63,392 bases of DNA from Rhizobium redzepovicii. GTDB lineage: Bacteria > Pseudomonadota > Alphaproteobacteria > Rhizobiales > Rhizobiaceae. The DNA is taken from assembly GCF_019793435.1 (NCBI RefSeq), contig NZ_JAILYH010000028.1, positions 1-63,392 on the forward strand, given 5' to 3'. Below the pieces are notes generated by a model. That model searched no databases. It worked only from the letters and a program-made list of their open reading frames with translations, and was not told the DNA's origin. Every line of letters starts with the position of its first letter. Position 1 is the first letter of the stretch. The translations under genes and the position numbers were made by a program. Of the stretch, positions 16,768 through 25,638 are shown one piece after another.

Positions 16768-19726
16768 CGATCGGCTCCAGATCACTCCCGAAGACCGTTA
16801 CTGTCAAAGCCGGGGCAAGCGAAACCTCAACCTCGTATGCATCTCGCGACGGATAGCTATCGACGATGACTCCTTCTGTGCCTGCGGGAATATCGATTCT
16901 CGCGGCCGTGAAAGCACGCCGCAGCCTGACTAGGGAATGTGCGGCAAACCGATGGCCCGCTGTCCTACGGATAATGTCCTCAATCTGATGGGGCGCGAAC
17001 GCTACGTCCCAATCCCAGCGACCGAAGCCACCTGAAGCATTGATTGCCCCGATCCACTCGTCGAGCGCGAGCCTTTTTGCCTTGTCCTGAGGGCTGTCAG
17101 TGCCCTTGACTTCCAGCGCCAGCATCGTCCCACCTGTGAGGCGCACAAGGAAGTCCGGAACATAGCGTCGCCGCGAACCCGCCCACATGTAGTAGATCTG
17201 GAAGCCGAGATGATCGTTCTTGGCATAAGCGATGACGTCGTCGCGCTTCTCGAAGATGTTCGCTGCATGTCCCTCCCAGGATGAATCCCCAACCAGGTGG
17301 CTGATATGCGACTTGGTTGTCGGAAAGCACGGCTTGGTGGTGTACCAGGTCCGCATCTGGCCGGTGGCGCCGATCGGGTTTTCCTCGTCGAACACCGGCG
17401 TCAGACGTTCCGTGTTCTGCTCTGTCACGTTGCTCAGCACATGCTGAACGACGAGGTCGATGTTGAGTGCGATCAGAATCCGCCGCCGAAGCGGGTCGGA
17501 GTGGAACAGCGACGGGATGTCGAGGCGGTCGGAGTTGAGGAACGCCTCAACGATCTTGACCAGCTGCGCTGCGAGATACTCGTAGTTACCCGAAAAACCG
17601 TGGCTGAGTTCGGCGAAGGCCTTCCGTGCTGCCTGAAAGACGAGACGTTGCAGACGAAAGCCGTCAGGCAGTTTCTCGAGGTCGATGGCTGTCACCTTGC
17701 CCATGTCGGTCGCGCCGCCGAGCGCGGGGGCCAATTCCGCGCTGATTGGCGTGCTGGCAGGGTCGAGCACGAGCGGTGTTACCTTGCCCCAGTCCATGGC
17801 AAGTTGTGGTCTCACGACCGTTTCAACCCGCAGCACGTTCGGCCAGCGAAGTTCCAGGTGGGCCCGCTCGGGCAGGACTTCGATCTGAGTGGTCGGTTTC
17901 GGAGGCGGTGGAGCTTCCCCGCCTTCGCCTGTTTCCGAAATGGAAAGCGGCACACCGAAAACGTTGACGTATTCGGGCAGGAACAGGCCATTCTCGTCCG
18001 TGTCATAGGACACCCGACGCAATCCGCGCCCGACGACCTGTTCGCAGAGCAGCTGCGAGGTGAAGGCCCGGAGACCCATGATGTGCGTGACGTTCTTGGC
18101 GTCCCATCCCTCCGACAGCATCGCAACCGATATGACGTTCTGCAGATCCTGTCCGGCCCCATCCCGCTTTCCGACGTTGTCCACGATCTCACGCAGCAGT
18201 TCTTCCTTCTTCAGGGCGCGGAACTGCTGGCGGCGGGTCTCGGGGATGGTCGCAGCGTCGATGATTGCCTTCAGCCGCGCCTCGTAATCCTTGTCGGAGG
18301 TCGCGGTCTCGCCGATCTCAGCCTTCTCCAGCACCTTGGAATCGACCCGGAGCGTTCGGGTCGGTGCGTGCAATTCCGGCCAGTGCGCATCGCCCTTGTT
18401 GAAATAGGTCTCGATGCGGGCTGCGGTTTCGGTGCGGTTGCAGACCGTCAGCATGACCGGCGGGGAATGATGCCCGGCCTCCTGCCATTGCGCCCGAGTT
18501 TCCCGCCAGTCGGCGCCGAGCAGCGTATAGGCGTCCTGGACCAGCTTCGGCAGCGCTTCATGCGCTTCGGCCTTGCGGTTCAGATCTTCGGAAACGGTCG
18601 GGTCGCGGTAAATGTGGTAGAGTTTCGAGCGCAGCGTCTTAGCATCCGGAACCGCATCGTCCCTGACCACCACGCGCGGGGTCTTCACCAGCCCGGCCTC
18701 GATCGCGTCGTTTAGGCCGAAATCCGAGATGATCCAGTCGAACAGCGCAGTATCGGTGCTCTTCTTACCCGTCGGCGCGAAGGGCGTTGCCGACAGGTCG
18801 AAGCAGCGCTGGATGCGCCGGGTCTTGTGGATGCGGTCGAGCCCCTCGATCCAGCGCGTTGCCTCGTCGAGGTCGATGCCATGCTCCTCGGCATGCTTCT
18901 TGCTGATCTTCACCTCGGGCGGCTTGCGATAGGCGTGGTGTGCCTCGTCGTTGATGACGATGATGTCCTTGTGCGCCGCCAGCTTGCCCAGCACGCGCCG
19001 TGTGAAGGCTTCGTCGGATTCGCGCCCCTTCTTCACCACCGAGCGGTCCGCTTCCTTCAGCGGCATTAGCGTGTGCCAGTTCTCGATCATCACCTCCGCC
19101 TGGTTCAGTTTCTGGCGCAGGGCCTCGGACGGGCACAGGTTGAACTCGTCGTAATAGCTGCCCTCGCTGGGCAATAGCACCTGCAGCCGTTCCTTCACGG
19201 TTAGGCCGGGCGCCACGATGAACACCGCACGGCTGAAATCCTTGTTCCGCTTCGGATAGGTCAGCGCGTTCAGCACCTGCCAGGTGATGATCATCGCCAT
19301 CACCGTGGTCTTTCCCGCGCCCGTCGCCATCTTGTTGCAGAGACGCTCCCATACTCCGCCATCGCCGGGGATCGCGATGCCCTGCTTGTAGCCTGCCGCA
19401 CCCTCGACCCACCAGATCAGCGTCTCGATGGCCTCAAGCTGGCAGAAATAGAACGGATGCTGTCGCGCTTCGTGGTCGTGCCAGTGCTCCAACAGCTTGC
19501 GGGTGACGATGGTCACGCCGGGCCAGCCGTCTTCGCGCCACTGATCCACGCGGATGCGGATCGTGTTCACCAGATCCAGCACCTCTGTGCGTTTGGTGTT
19601 GTTGCGCGCGTCAAAGACCTCGTAGCTTGCCGGCCGCCGCTCGGGCTTGATCTCCAGCTTGCCGCCCTTGGCCTCGACCCAATGCTGCGCCGGGCAAACG
19701 AAGGGCGAATTGATGATGAGGGACAT
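16760..19726 (-). CDS. Type III-like restriction enzyme, Res helicase-nuclease subunit
   Basis: A 988-aa protein of the BPTD_3080 type. Walker A is MATGAGKTTVM (near residue 132) and motif II is INDEAHHAY (near 255), a DEAH superfamily 2 motor; later helicase blocks include LSEGWDAKNV and QVVGRGLRR. The C-terminal endonuclease core is YVPDFLVRL followed by LALEVKG, a PD...ExK site. It is the second gene of the operon, 4 bp after mod, and is expected to cut DNA lacking the paired methylation after ATP-driven movement. Length fits the family. Confidence 0.9.
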   Translation of the reverse strand: MSLIINSPFVCPAQHWVEAKGGKLEIKPERRPASYEVFDARNNTKRTEVLDLVNTIRIRVDQWREDGWPGVTIVTRKLLEHWHDHEARQHPFYFCQLEAIETLIWWVEGAAGYKQGIAIPGDGGVWERLCNKMATGAGKTTVMAMIITWQVLNALTYPKRNKDFSRAVFIVAPGLTVKERLQVLLPSEGSYYDEFNLCPSEALRQKLNQAEVMIENWHTLMPLKEADRSVVKKGRESDEAFTRRVLGKLAAHKDIIVINDEAHHAYRKPPEVKISKKHAEEHGIDLDEATRWIEGLDRIHKTRRIQRCFDLSATPFAPTGKKSTDTALFDWIISDFGLNDAIEAGLVKTPRVVVRDDAVPDAKTLRSKLYHIYRDPTVSEDLNRKAEAHEALPKLVQDAYTLLGADWRETRAQWQEAGHHSPPVMLTVCNRTETAARIETYFNKGDAHWPELHAPTRTLRVDSKVLEKAEIGETATSDKDYEARLKAIIDAATIPETRRQQFRALKKEELLREIVDNVGKRDGAGQDLQNVISVAMLSEGWDAKNVTHIMGLRAFTSQLLCEQVVGRGLRRVSYDTDENGLFLPEYVNVFGVPLSISETGEGGEAPPPPKPTTQIEVLPERAHLELRWPNVLRVETVVRPQLAMDWGKVTPLVLDPASTPISAELAPALGGATDMGKVTAIDLEKLPDGFRLQRLVFQAARKAFAELSHGFSGNYEYLAAQLVKIVEAFLNSDRLDIPSLFHSDPLRRRILIALNIDLVVQHVLSNVTEQNTERLTPVFDEENPIGATGQMRTWYTTKPCFPTTKSHISHLVGDSSWEGHAANIFEKRDDVIAYAKNDHLGFQIYYMWAGSRRRYVPDFLVRLTGGTMLALEVKGTDSPQDKAKRLALDEWIGAINASGGFGRWDWDVAFAPHQIEDIIRRTAGHRFAAHSLVRLRRAFTAARIDIPAGTEGVIVDSYPSRDAYEVEVSLAPALTVTVFGSDLEPIDA

Positions 19727-19730
19727 GGGC

Positions 19731-22700
19731 TTATCCCTCCAGCGACATGATCTTGAGCGACTCGATCCCGCGGTCGTCCACGATCTTGACCGCGATGCGT
19801 CGGTTCTCGCCCGCTTCGAAGGGCAGCGAGACGGTGCCGTGGAACTGCTCCAGCAGGTCTTCGTCCAGCTCTGCCCTCACGGTTTTGCGCAGGCGGTTCC
19901 AGCCGCCCTTCGCATCCGCTATCGGGAAGAACACCTGATGCGGCATCAAGGATCGGTTGTCGTAATCCACGTCAAGCGACCACATGGCGATCTGCTTGGT
20001 GCCGCCCGAGACCAGATCGCCCTTGCGCGGATCGAAATAGTCGAAACCGTTGACCTGAACCTCCCACAGCCCGTCCTTGCGCTTGCGCAGGTCCACATCG
20101 GGCTGGCCCATCAGCCAGAAGGACTGGTTGGAACTGCGGCCCTTCTTCAAGTCTTCGGTCAAAAGGTCGGTGTTCATCTGCGCCTTGAGCAGCGTTACGC
20201 CCGGCCAGTTCACCTCGGCGATGTCTTTCGCAGCCTCAGGGTCAAAGGTGAAGGCGCAGAATAGGATGAATTTCGGCGACGGGCGCAGGGTCTCGGCTTC
20301 GGTCAGCGCCAGTTCCACCTGCCGCTGCTCCAGCGCCGCGTGCTCGGGGCCGAAGCTGACGACGACGCGTTCGCCCGTCTCGGCCAGCAATCCGCTGGCG
20401 TGTATGTGTTTCAGCCCCGGCAGCGTCTCGAATTCGGCGAAGCGGAGCATGGCGCCGCCCTTGCCACGCACGCCGGTCTTCAGCAGTTCGTCGCGCCAGA
20501 GCGCTTGGCGCGACGTCTCGCCGGAGCGGGCGACGGTTTCGTCGGCCTCTTGTGGGGGCAAGCTGTCGTCCAGCGACAGGACGGTAGGCGCCGGCACCGC
20601 CTCGACTGAGAATGGCCCGCAGATGCGCAATTTGGATTTGTCGATGCGCGGCTTGTCGTAAAGCGTTTCCTGCTCGGCGTGGTCACTTATGCTCTGGTCC
20701 ATGCGGCGCAGCATCGCCTGCCGGGCTTTGTGGAAGCTTTCGAAGGGCGCACGGGCTGTATCGGGCCATGCGTCGGGCCAGTCTAACGGCACTTCCCATT
20801 CGTGCAGGGTGTCACCTTTGGCGAAGTCTACTGGCTCACCCTTGCGCACGCCTTGGCTGGGCTTGAGTGGCTTTGGTGGAGTGGCGGCCAGCGCACTGAT
20901 CAGATCGGCCAGCGCCGCGGCGATTTTGGGATGGTCTTCATCAAATATCTTGTCGATATCCGTATTGCTGCCAATCGACCCCAGGCTAATGCGCTTTGCA
21001 GTTTCATGATCAAATCCGCCCTTCAATCCTTCGTGCGGGTATTTTAGAATGTAGTAGTCAAAGCTGGCAGTCATCAGCCGCTGCTTTGCGAGCGTGATGG
21101 CAATACGTGAGGTATCGCAAGTGATCCAGCGGCGCCCCCATTTTTCAGCTGTAAACGCCGTAGTTCCGGAGCCGCAGGTAATATCTAACACTAGATCACC
21201 TGGATCTGTCGTCATCAATATGCAGCGCTCTACAATGCGGGTGTTGGTTTCGACGACGTATTGCATGTTGGATGCGCCACCAAACCCAAGCCAAACTGAG
21301 TGAAACACCTTGTATTCGAAATCAGTCGCAAATTTCTTCAAACGAAGCGACGTAGTTTTCGGAACTATCCGCCCAGCTTTAGCCGCGCGATCAAGTCCTT
21401 CGATCGGCACCTTCCAATGTTCATTCGCGCCGCACGGCCAGCTCTTTCCCATGAAATTGTATGGGCAGGTGGTCGTACTTCTGAAGCCATCCGATTTCAG
21501 CGGGTCTTCAGAATAGTCGCCATCCATATCCGGCTTTTTTTCATAGAGAGTTCGGTACTTCAGGCGATCTTTGTTCTTCGCGTAAAACAACAGGATGTCG
21601 CAAACCTTTCCGAGGTGGCTGCCAGTCACAGATCCTGTTTTCGAGAATGATATCTGCGAGACAAAATTTGTAACGCCGAATATTTCGTCAAGCACTCCCC
21701 TGACCAAATGTACATTCTCATCAGATATCTGCACGAAGACTGCTCCACTATCGTTCAGCAGCTCTCTTGCCAATATTAAGCGGTCACGCAAATAGGTGAG
21801 GTATGAATGGATGCCGAGTTCCCACGTGTCCCGAAAGGCCTTGATCATCTCGGGTTCTTGGTTGAGGTCCTCATCTTTATCCGAGTCTGACAGCTTTCTT
21901 TTGTTCGTGAAGGGCTGGAAGTTTGATCCGTATTTGATGCCATAGGGCGGATCGATGTAGATCATCTGCACCTTGCCGCGCATGCTCTCCTTGGCCAGAA
22001 GCGAGTTCATGACCAGAAGGCTGTCGCCCGCCACCAGCCGGTTCGACCAGCCCTTTTCATGGTGATAGAAATCCAGTGCTTGGCGCAGCGGCAGGTTCTC
22101 GAACGGTGCGGCGAACAGGTCCGGCTGCCGCCACTGGGTCGGCGCATCCTTGCCCTTCAGCCGCTTCGCCGCATTGGCGAGGATCGTCGCCGGGTCCACC
22201 CGTTCATGGACATGGAGCGAGACGGTATCGACCTCGAAGCTCAATCGCTCTGCCTTGCCAGTCCAGTTCAAATAGGGCGCCTGCAGCCGCTTCAGTTCCC
22301 GCAGCGCGTCCTCCATCCGCTCGGGATCTTCGCTGGCCAGCGCGTCGTCGATCAGCTTCTCGATTCCCGCGCGCGCAGAGTCAAAATTCAGCACCGGGTC
22401 GAGATGCGGGTCATAGGCCCAGACCGTCTTGTCGCCATCTGGATCTGTACCGGCATGGACCATCCCGACCTCGGGGTTGTTCACCCGCGTCTCGCCGTGG
22501 CGGTAGGACAGCACCTCCACGAGCCCGTCCGCCCTGCGCGCGACCTTCTTCCCGGCCTTGGCCCTTCGCTGACGCGAGGCGGCCTCTTCGGTGTGGATCA
22601 GTTCGAACTGGTCGTCCTCGTCACTCTCATCCTCGTCTAGGTCGTCTTTATCATCGTCCGGTTCATCCGTGACACGGAAGATCGACCCGCCACGTCCCTG

Positions 22701-22868
22701 GCCACTCCCCAGCACGCCCTCATCGATCAGCGCATCGCGCGCGGCGATGTAGTCGTCTTCGGCAAGGTCCGGCATGTGCTCGCGCAGCAGCGCAAGCATC
22801 GCCCCGTTGCCAATGGTGGAGCCATCTTCGGGTGTCAGGGACAGGATTAGATTGGAAATATCGGACAT
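19731..22868 (-). CDS. Type III-like DNA methyltransferase, Mod subunit
   Basis: A 1045-aa adenine- or cytosine-N4-specific methyltransferase. The catalytic motif IDPPYGIKYG (Asp306-Tyr309) comes before the AdoMet motif LDITCGSGTTAF (near residue 562), the beta-class order used by type III Mods. The AdoMet motif carries TCGSG where FxGSG is usual. The N-terminus has a winged-helix-like segment followed by a very acidic linker (about residues 68-87). The long C-terminal region (from about 640) probably holds target recognition and Res contacts. It is the first gene of the mod-res-DUF6883 operon and leads it from 22868. Confidence 0.9.
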   Translation of the reverse strand: MSDISNLILSLTPEDGSTIGNGAMLALLREHMPDLAEDDYIAARDALIDEGVLGSGQGRGGSIFRVTDEPDDDKDDLDEDESDEDDQFELIHTEEAASRQRRAKAGKKVARRADGLVEVLSYRHGETRVNNPEVGMVHAGTDPDGDKTVWAYDPHLDPVLNFDSARAGIEKLIDDALASEDPERMEDALRELKRLQAPYLNWTGKAERLSFEVDTVSLHVHERVDPATILANAAKRLKGKDAPTQWRQPDLFAAPFENLPLRQALDFYHHEKGWSNRLVAGDSLLVMNSLLAKESMRGKVQMIYIDPPYGIKYGSNFQPFTNKRKLSDSDKDEDLNQEPEMIKAFRDTWELGIHSYLTYLRDRLILARELLNDSGAVFVQISDENVHLVRGVLDEIFGVTNFVSQISFSKTGSVTGSHLGKVCDILLFYAKNKDRLKYRTLYEKKPDMDGDYSEDPLKSDGFRSTTTCPYNFMGKSWPCGANEHWKVPIEGLDRAAKAGRIVPKTTSLRLKKFATDFEYKVFHSVWLGFGGASNMQYVVETNTRIVERCILMTTDPGDLVLDITCGSGTTAFTAEKWGRRWITCDTSRIAITLAKQRLMTASFDYYILKYPHEGLKGGFDHETAKRISLGSIGSNTDIDKIFDEDHPKIAAALADLISALAATPPKPLKPSQGVRKGEPVDFAKGDTLHEWEVPLDWPDAWPDTARAPFESFHKARQAMLRRMDQSISDHAEQETLYDKPRIDKSKLRICGPFSVEAVPAPTVLSLDDSLPPQEADETVARSGETSRQALWRDELLKTGVRGKGGAMLRFAEFETLPGLKHIHASGLLAETGERVVVSFGPEHAALEQRQVELALTEAETLRPSPKFILFCAFTFDPEAAKDIAEVNWPGVTLLKAQMNTDLLTEDLKKGRSSNQSFWLMGQPDVDLRKRKDGLWEVQVNGFDYFDPRKGDLVSGGTKQIAMWSLDVDYDNRSLMPHQVFFPIADAKGGWNRLRKTVRAELDEDLLEQFHGTVSLPFEAGENRRIAVKIVDDRGIESLKIMSLEG

Positions 22869-23216
22869 GGGGCCAGGAACTCATAAACGGTCTTGTTCTT
22901 CATTACCTATCGCGCCGGTTGTCCGTTTGCACCTAGGAATTCTATTTCCTGATGCCCGACTGAAGATCATAAAGCGAGCAAGTATGCGAATGGTCGCTTC
23001 GGCGAAGCTCTAGCGCAGCATCGAGGGTTGTCGCAAATGGCCCCTGAGGAGCGTGAGCGAGCCGCTCTCAACGCGGAACGTTTGCTTTACCCGCTGCACT
23101 CCAACAAACGGCCTGACAGGTTGCGGTCCCCTTCCGGACAGCCCATAGCAGACCAGATGCTTGATCTGGCTGATTTATTTACCGCCTTGCATCCGAAATT
23201 CTGGCGGGTCGTTGGT
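22869..23216. other. Intergenic, possible gene remnant
   Basis: A plus-strand frame from about 23037 reads MAPEERERAALNAERLLYP and continues helical and charged to about 23210, then runs into the 3' end of the antisense gene. It may be a fragment of a lost gene; I do not recognise it. No terminator or repeat is evident. Confidence 0.25.
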
Positions 23217-23876
23217 TCATATCCCTTCAAGGCGTCTATCTTGAACCTCATCCAATTCATTTCGTGGACATGGGTTTGGGTTTTGGTTGGTACAGGCGCC
23301 GTTTGACGAGCGCAAAGCGTTGCGGAGATCCTTGTCCACCACCGCAAGATCGAGCCATTCCGGATCGAAGTAGCCGCCGCACCACCGGATAGTTTCAGTA
23401 TATTCCGGATCTTCCTTGTCGGCGATGATCTCCAGGAAGCGCTCATAGCCGGAAACGCCGCCAACATCTTCGGGTGGCCGCGCCCTTTCGCCAGCAATGC
23501 AGCTTCCCTGTTTTGGCGAAGGCGCGAGTGTCAGGAATTCCTCGACCGCAACGGTGTGCCGCCAGCCATCCCCGAAATCATAGTTATAGCTGAAGACAGA
23601 ACCTTCTTCAAAGTCCAGCAAGCGAACCTCTGTCTGATCGAAGACGCGAGGATCGTCGTCGGTCGCGTCCTCTGTGAGGACCTCGATATCACCATAGCGT
23701 AGACCACCAATCCGAAACTCGTAGAGATGATAGTTCCACCAGTTGAAGGCAGCCTGAATTCCGAGATGCAGGTGCTGAAGATTCCAGTCGATGGGCAGGA
23801 CTAACCGACGCCAGACTTGCGGCTGGATCTCGTCGATGGAAACTTTGATCTGCACGGCGTTTGCGGGCTTGAACAT
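23217..23876 (-). CDS. Plasmid pRiA4b ORF-3 family protein
   Basis: A 219-aa protein of the family named after an Agrobacterium plasmid gene. Family marks are IQPQVWRRLVLP near residue 20, HLHLGIQAAFNWWNYHLYEF, YNYDFGDGWRHTV in the middle, and the late GGVSGYERFLEIIAD and WCGGYFDPEWLDLA blocks. The start at 23876 is chosen because the family begins shortly before the strand IKVSIDEI; an in-frame ATG at 24026 would add 50 unrelated residues and overlap a plus-strand gene. The molecular role is unknown. Confidence 0.85.
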   Translation of the reverse strand: MFKPANAVQIKVSIDEIQPQVWRRLVLPIDWNLQHLHLGIQAAFNWWNYHLYEFRIGGLRYGDIEVLTEDATDDDPRVFDQTEVRLLDFEEGSVFSYNYDFGDGWRHTVAVEEFLTLAPSPKQGSCIAGERARPPEDVGGVSGYERFLEIIADKEDPEYTETIRWCGGYFDPEWLDLAVVDKDLRNALRSSNGACTNQNPNPCPRNELDEVQDRRLEGI

Positions 23877-24024
23877 GACAGGAATGAACAAGGTCGCAAG
23901 GAGATCGTCAAGAAGGTCGCTCGACGATATGGCTGGGATCGGCACGCTCCTGGCAGCAACCTGCCGGCTTGTGCAGGCGTCGATGCTCACTATCTCTGGT
24001 ATGGGCCTGAATTGGAGCATCGCC

Positions 24025-24201
24025 ATGGATCAAAGCGCGGCCGATATGGTGTCGAAGGTGTGCATCGAAATTCTTCCGCCGGAACGGGAAGACACCTGCA
24101 CTCCGGACGCAGCAATCTGTCCCTGCTGTCGAAAGTTGCGCCCGGCATCGAGCATGGATGACGATGGCTGTGGGATTTGTGACGAATGCCTGGCGCCCTG
24201 A
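24025..24201 (+). CDS. Small zinc-ribbon-like protein
   Basis: A 58-aa frame beginning MDQSAADMVSKVC and ending with two Cys pairs, CPCC near residue 35 and CGICDEC near residue 50, an arrangement expected for a zinc ribbon. It overlaps the start of the next plus-strand frame by 16 bp. I do not recognise a named family. The Cys pattern and coupled overlap are the support. Confidence 0.45.
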   Translation: MDQSAADMVSKVCIEILPPEREDTCTPDAAICPCCRKLRPASSMDDDGCGICDECLAP

Positions 24202-24509
24202 CCTCCAGCAAAGAAGCGTCTGCTGTTTCTGCCTCATTTGAAGCCGCGCTTGCCAGACTATCTGACGGCTATATTCACGGGAATTTCGGTGGTCGAGCAT
24301 GGGGCGTGACCGTCAAGCGGTCGGAGGACGGAAAGCGGACTTGGCTCTATGGCGAGGAGCTTGGCGGAACAGATATCATCAGCTTCAACTTCTATCGATT
24401 GGCTGCATCAGGCTCGCTGCTGAAGCCGTGCGAAATGTCATCCACCAAGGTGATCGAGTTCGTTCTCGGCTTTGAGCCGAGTACGCAGAAAGCTGTGCCT
24501 TCATCATAG
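24186..24509 (+). CDS. Hypothetical 107-aa protein
   Basis: The frame overlaps the end of the small Cys-rich gene. It is Ser/Ala-rich at first, then has what looks like a compact beta-alpha domain (GRAWGVTVKRSEDGKRTWLY, then DIISFNFYRL) and ends with KVIEFVLGFEP. No catalytic motif is visible. Probably a real small protein made with its upstream neighbour; function unknown. Confidence 0.5.
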   Translation: MPGALTSSKEASAVSASFEAALARLSDGYIHGNFGGRAWGVTVKRSEDGKRTWLYGEELGGTDIISFNFYRLAASGSLLKPCEMSSTKVIEFVLGFEPSTQKAVPSS

Positions 24510-24540
24510 TGGCCGAAAAATAAGCAAAAGATTTATGTTG

Positions 24541-24567
24541 CAATGCAGCATACGCATGGCTGCATTG
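24541..24567. promoter_or_regulatory. Inverted repeat upstream of the small RNA
   Basis: CAATGCAGC and GCTGCATTG make perfect 9-bp arms around a 9-bp spacer. It ends about 45 bp before the first sRNA hairpin and 31 bp after the stop of the 107-aa gene. There is no U-run, so it is more likely an operator or processing hairpin than a terminator. Confidence 0.4.
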
Positions 24568-24609
24568 CGATCTGAATGCTGGCGATCAAAGAAGCCTCTG
24601 GTATCCTCA

Positions 24610-24771
24610 GGGCATCGAAGCAATGCACCTCCTCCCGCAGGGCTTCGTGTTTCAGGCGACCCACCCCTCCTCCCAAGGGACGTCTGACGGAACAGCGGCA
24701 CTCCTCCTCCCAGCCGTTGTTCAATTCTTTCGAAAAGCCTGCCGCACCTCCTCCCGCTGCAGGCTTTTTCG
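24610..24771 (+). ncRNA. Probable cuckoo/CcsR-like small RNA with four CCUCCUCCC loops
   Basis: Four tandem hairpins each expose CCTCCTCCC in the loop: motif positions 24628-24636, 24666-24674, 24703-24711 and 24747-24755, spaced 38, 37 and 44 nt. Stems seen: GAAGC/GCTTC; AGGCGACCC with GGGACGTCT; GAACAGCGGC with GCCGTTGTTC; and AAAAGCCTGC with GCAGGCTTTTT, the last a rho-independent terminator. CCUCCUCCC is complementary to Shine-Dalgarno sequences. Alphaproteobacterial RNAs with this loop motif are known as cuckoo RNAs or CcsR, with rhizobial relatives that bind ribosome binding sites of transporter and stress mRNAs. The 5' end is uncertain; no clear promoter is identified. Confidence 0.8.
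24733..24769 (+). terminator. Rho-independent terminator, last hairpin of the small RNA
   Basis: AAAAGCCTGC pairs with GCAGGCTTTTT around a 16-nt loop holding the fourth CCTCCTCCC, followed by CGTTTT. The A-run on the left arm means it could also stop transcription of the SRAP gene arriving on the minus strand from 24805. Confidence 0.85.
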
Positions 24772-24804
24772 TTTTACGACAGATTCGTGGTCTGAGATCA
24801 GGCG

Positions 24805-25578
24805 TCAAAGCAGACTACCCTGTTCCACCGGCTCTCCGGATTTCGACACGATCGTAGATCCGTATGGTTCGCGTGAAGAAATGATGAGCGCATCATTCTG
24901 TAGTGGTCGAGCGAGGTGCTTTGCCTCGTCCCAAGGCGCCCGCATCCAGATGTCGGTTTCTTCCTTTGTCAGCAACAGTACCGGCATGGCCTTCTCGTGG
25001 ATGGGCTTGACGAGATCGTTGGGATCCGTGGTGAGAAACCCATAGAGGTCGTCAGTGGTCAGGCCGTCCCTGACCTTCCGCACGCTTTTCCACTGCGGCA
25101 CATGAATGCCCGCAAAGAACATCAGCGATTTCGCCTCATCGCGGGCAAACCAGGTATTGGGTACCTTGCCGCCGGTTTCCTGGCTTGCCGGATCCGGTTC
25201 GGCAAAGCTTGTGACCGGGACCAGGCATCGATGCTCGATGCCAAACCATCGTGTCCAGTGGGGAAGGTTAAGCTTGCGGACATTGGTCACGCCCCGGTCC
25301 GGTTCCATGCGGATGAGCTCGTCCATTTCGACTGCCTGACCCTTGGCTCTCAGTTTCTCCGCCCGAGCTTCCGCAGCCTTCTTTTGCACGAAAATCGGCG
25401 ATGGCAGGCCCCAGCGCGCATGCACGAGCTGCTTTCTTCCGTCAGCCGTGTTGCGGACGACCGGCCCCATCTGGTCGGGGTTCATCTGATAGGCCGGCAT
25501 CAGATTGATCAGGCTTTCGGCATCCTGGGCCCACTTCGCGACCCAGTCCTTGTCTTCCATCCGGTAGAGATTGCACAT
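24805..25578 (-). CDS. SOS response-associated peptidase (SRAP, YedK/HMCES family)
   Basis: A 257-aa protein that crosslinks to abasic sites in single-stranded DNA to shield them. It begins MCN, so Cys2 becomes the N-terminal nucleophile after Met removal. Other family sites visible are ARWGLPSP, NVRKL in the region of the conserved Asn/Arg, VPVTSFAEP with the active-site Glu, and KPIHEKAMPVLL with the catalytic His. Genomic grouping with a DNA ligase and the imuA-imuB-dnaE2 cassette fits a DNA-damage role. I find no LexA box directly upstream. The ligase gene ends 60 bp upstream on the same strand, so the two may be co-transcribed. Confidence 0.9.
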   Translation of the reverse strand: MCNLYRMEDKDWVAKWAQDAESLINLMPAYQMNPDQMGPVVRNTADGRKQLVHARWGLPSPIFVQKKAAEARAEKLRAKGQAVEMDELIRMEPDRGVTNVRKLNLPHWTRWFGIEHRCLVPVTSFAEPDPASQETGGKVPNTWFARDEAKSLMFFAGIHVPQWKSVRKVRDGLTTDDLYGFLTTDPNDLVKPIHEKAMPVLLLTKEETDIWMRAPWDEAKHLARPLQNDALIISSREPYGSTIVSKSGEPVEQGSLL

Positions 25579-25638
25579 CCAACGCCATCCACGTTCGCAA
25601 GGTCGTGGAAGACAATCTAACGGACGATACCGATTTCG

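Noticed and set aside
17297..18715. A 472-codon open frame on the plus strand
   Set aside because: It is antisense to the well-supported res gene, has no family signature, and reflects high GC at third positions.
24600..24780. CCTCCTCCC series read as a CRISPR or simple repeat
   Set aside because: The repeat is only 9 bp, is always in a hairpin loop, and the surrounding stems differ; the pattern suits a structured RNA.
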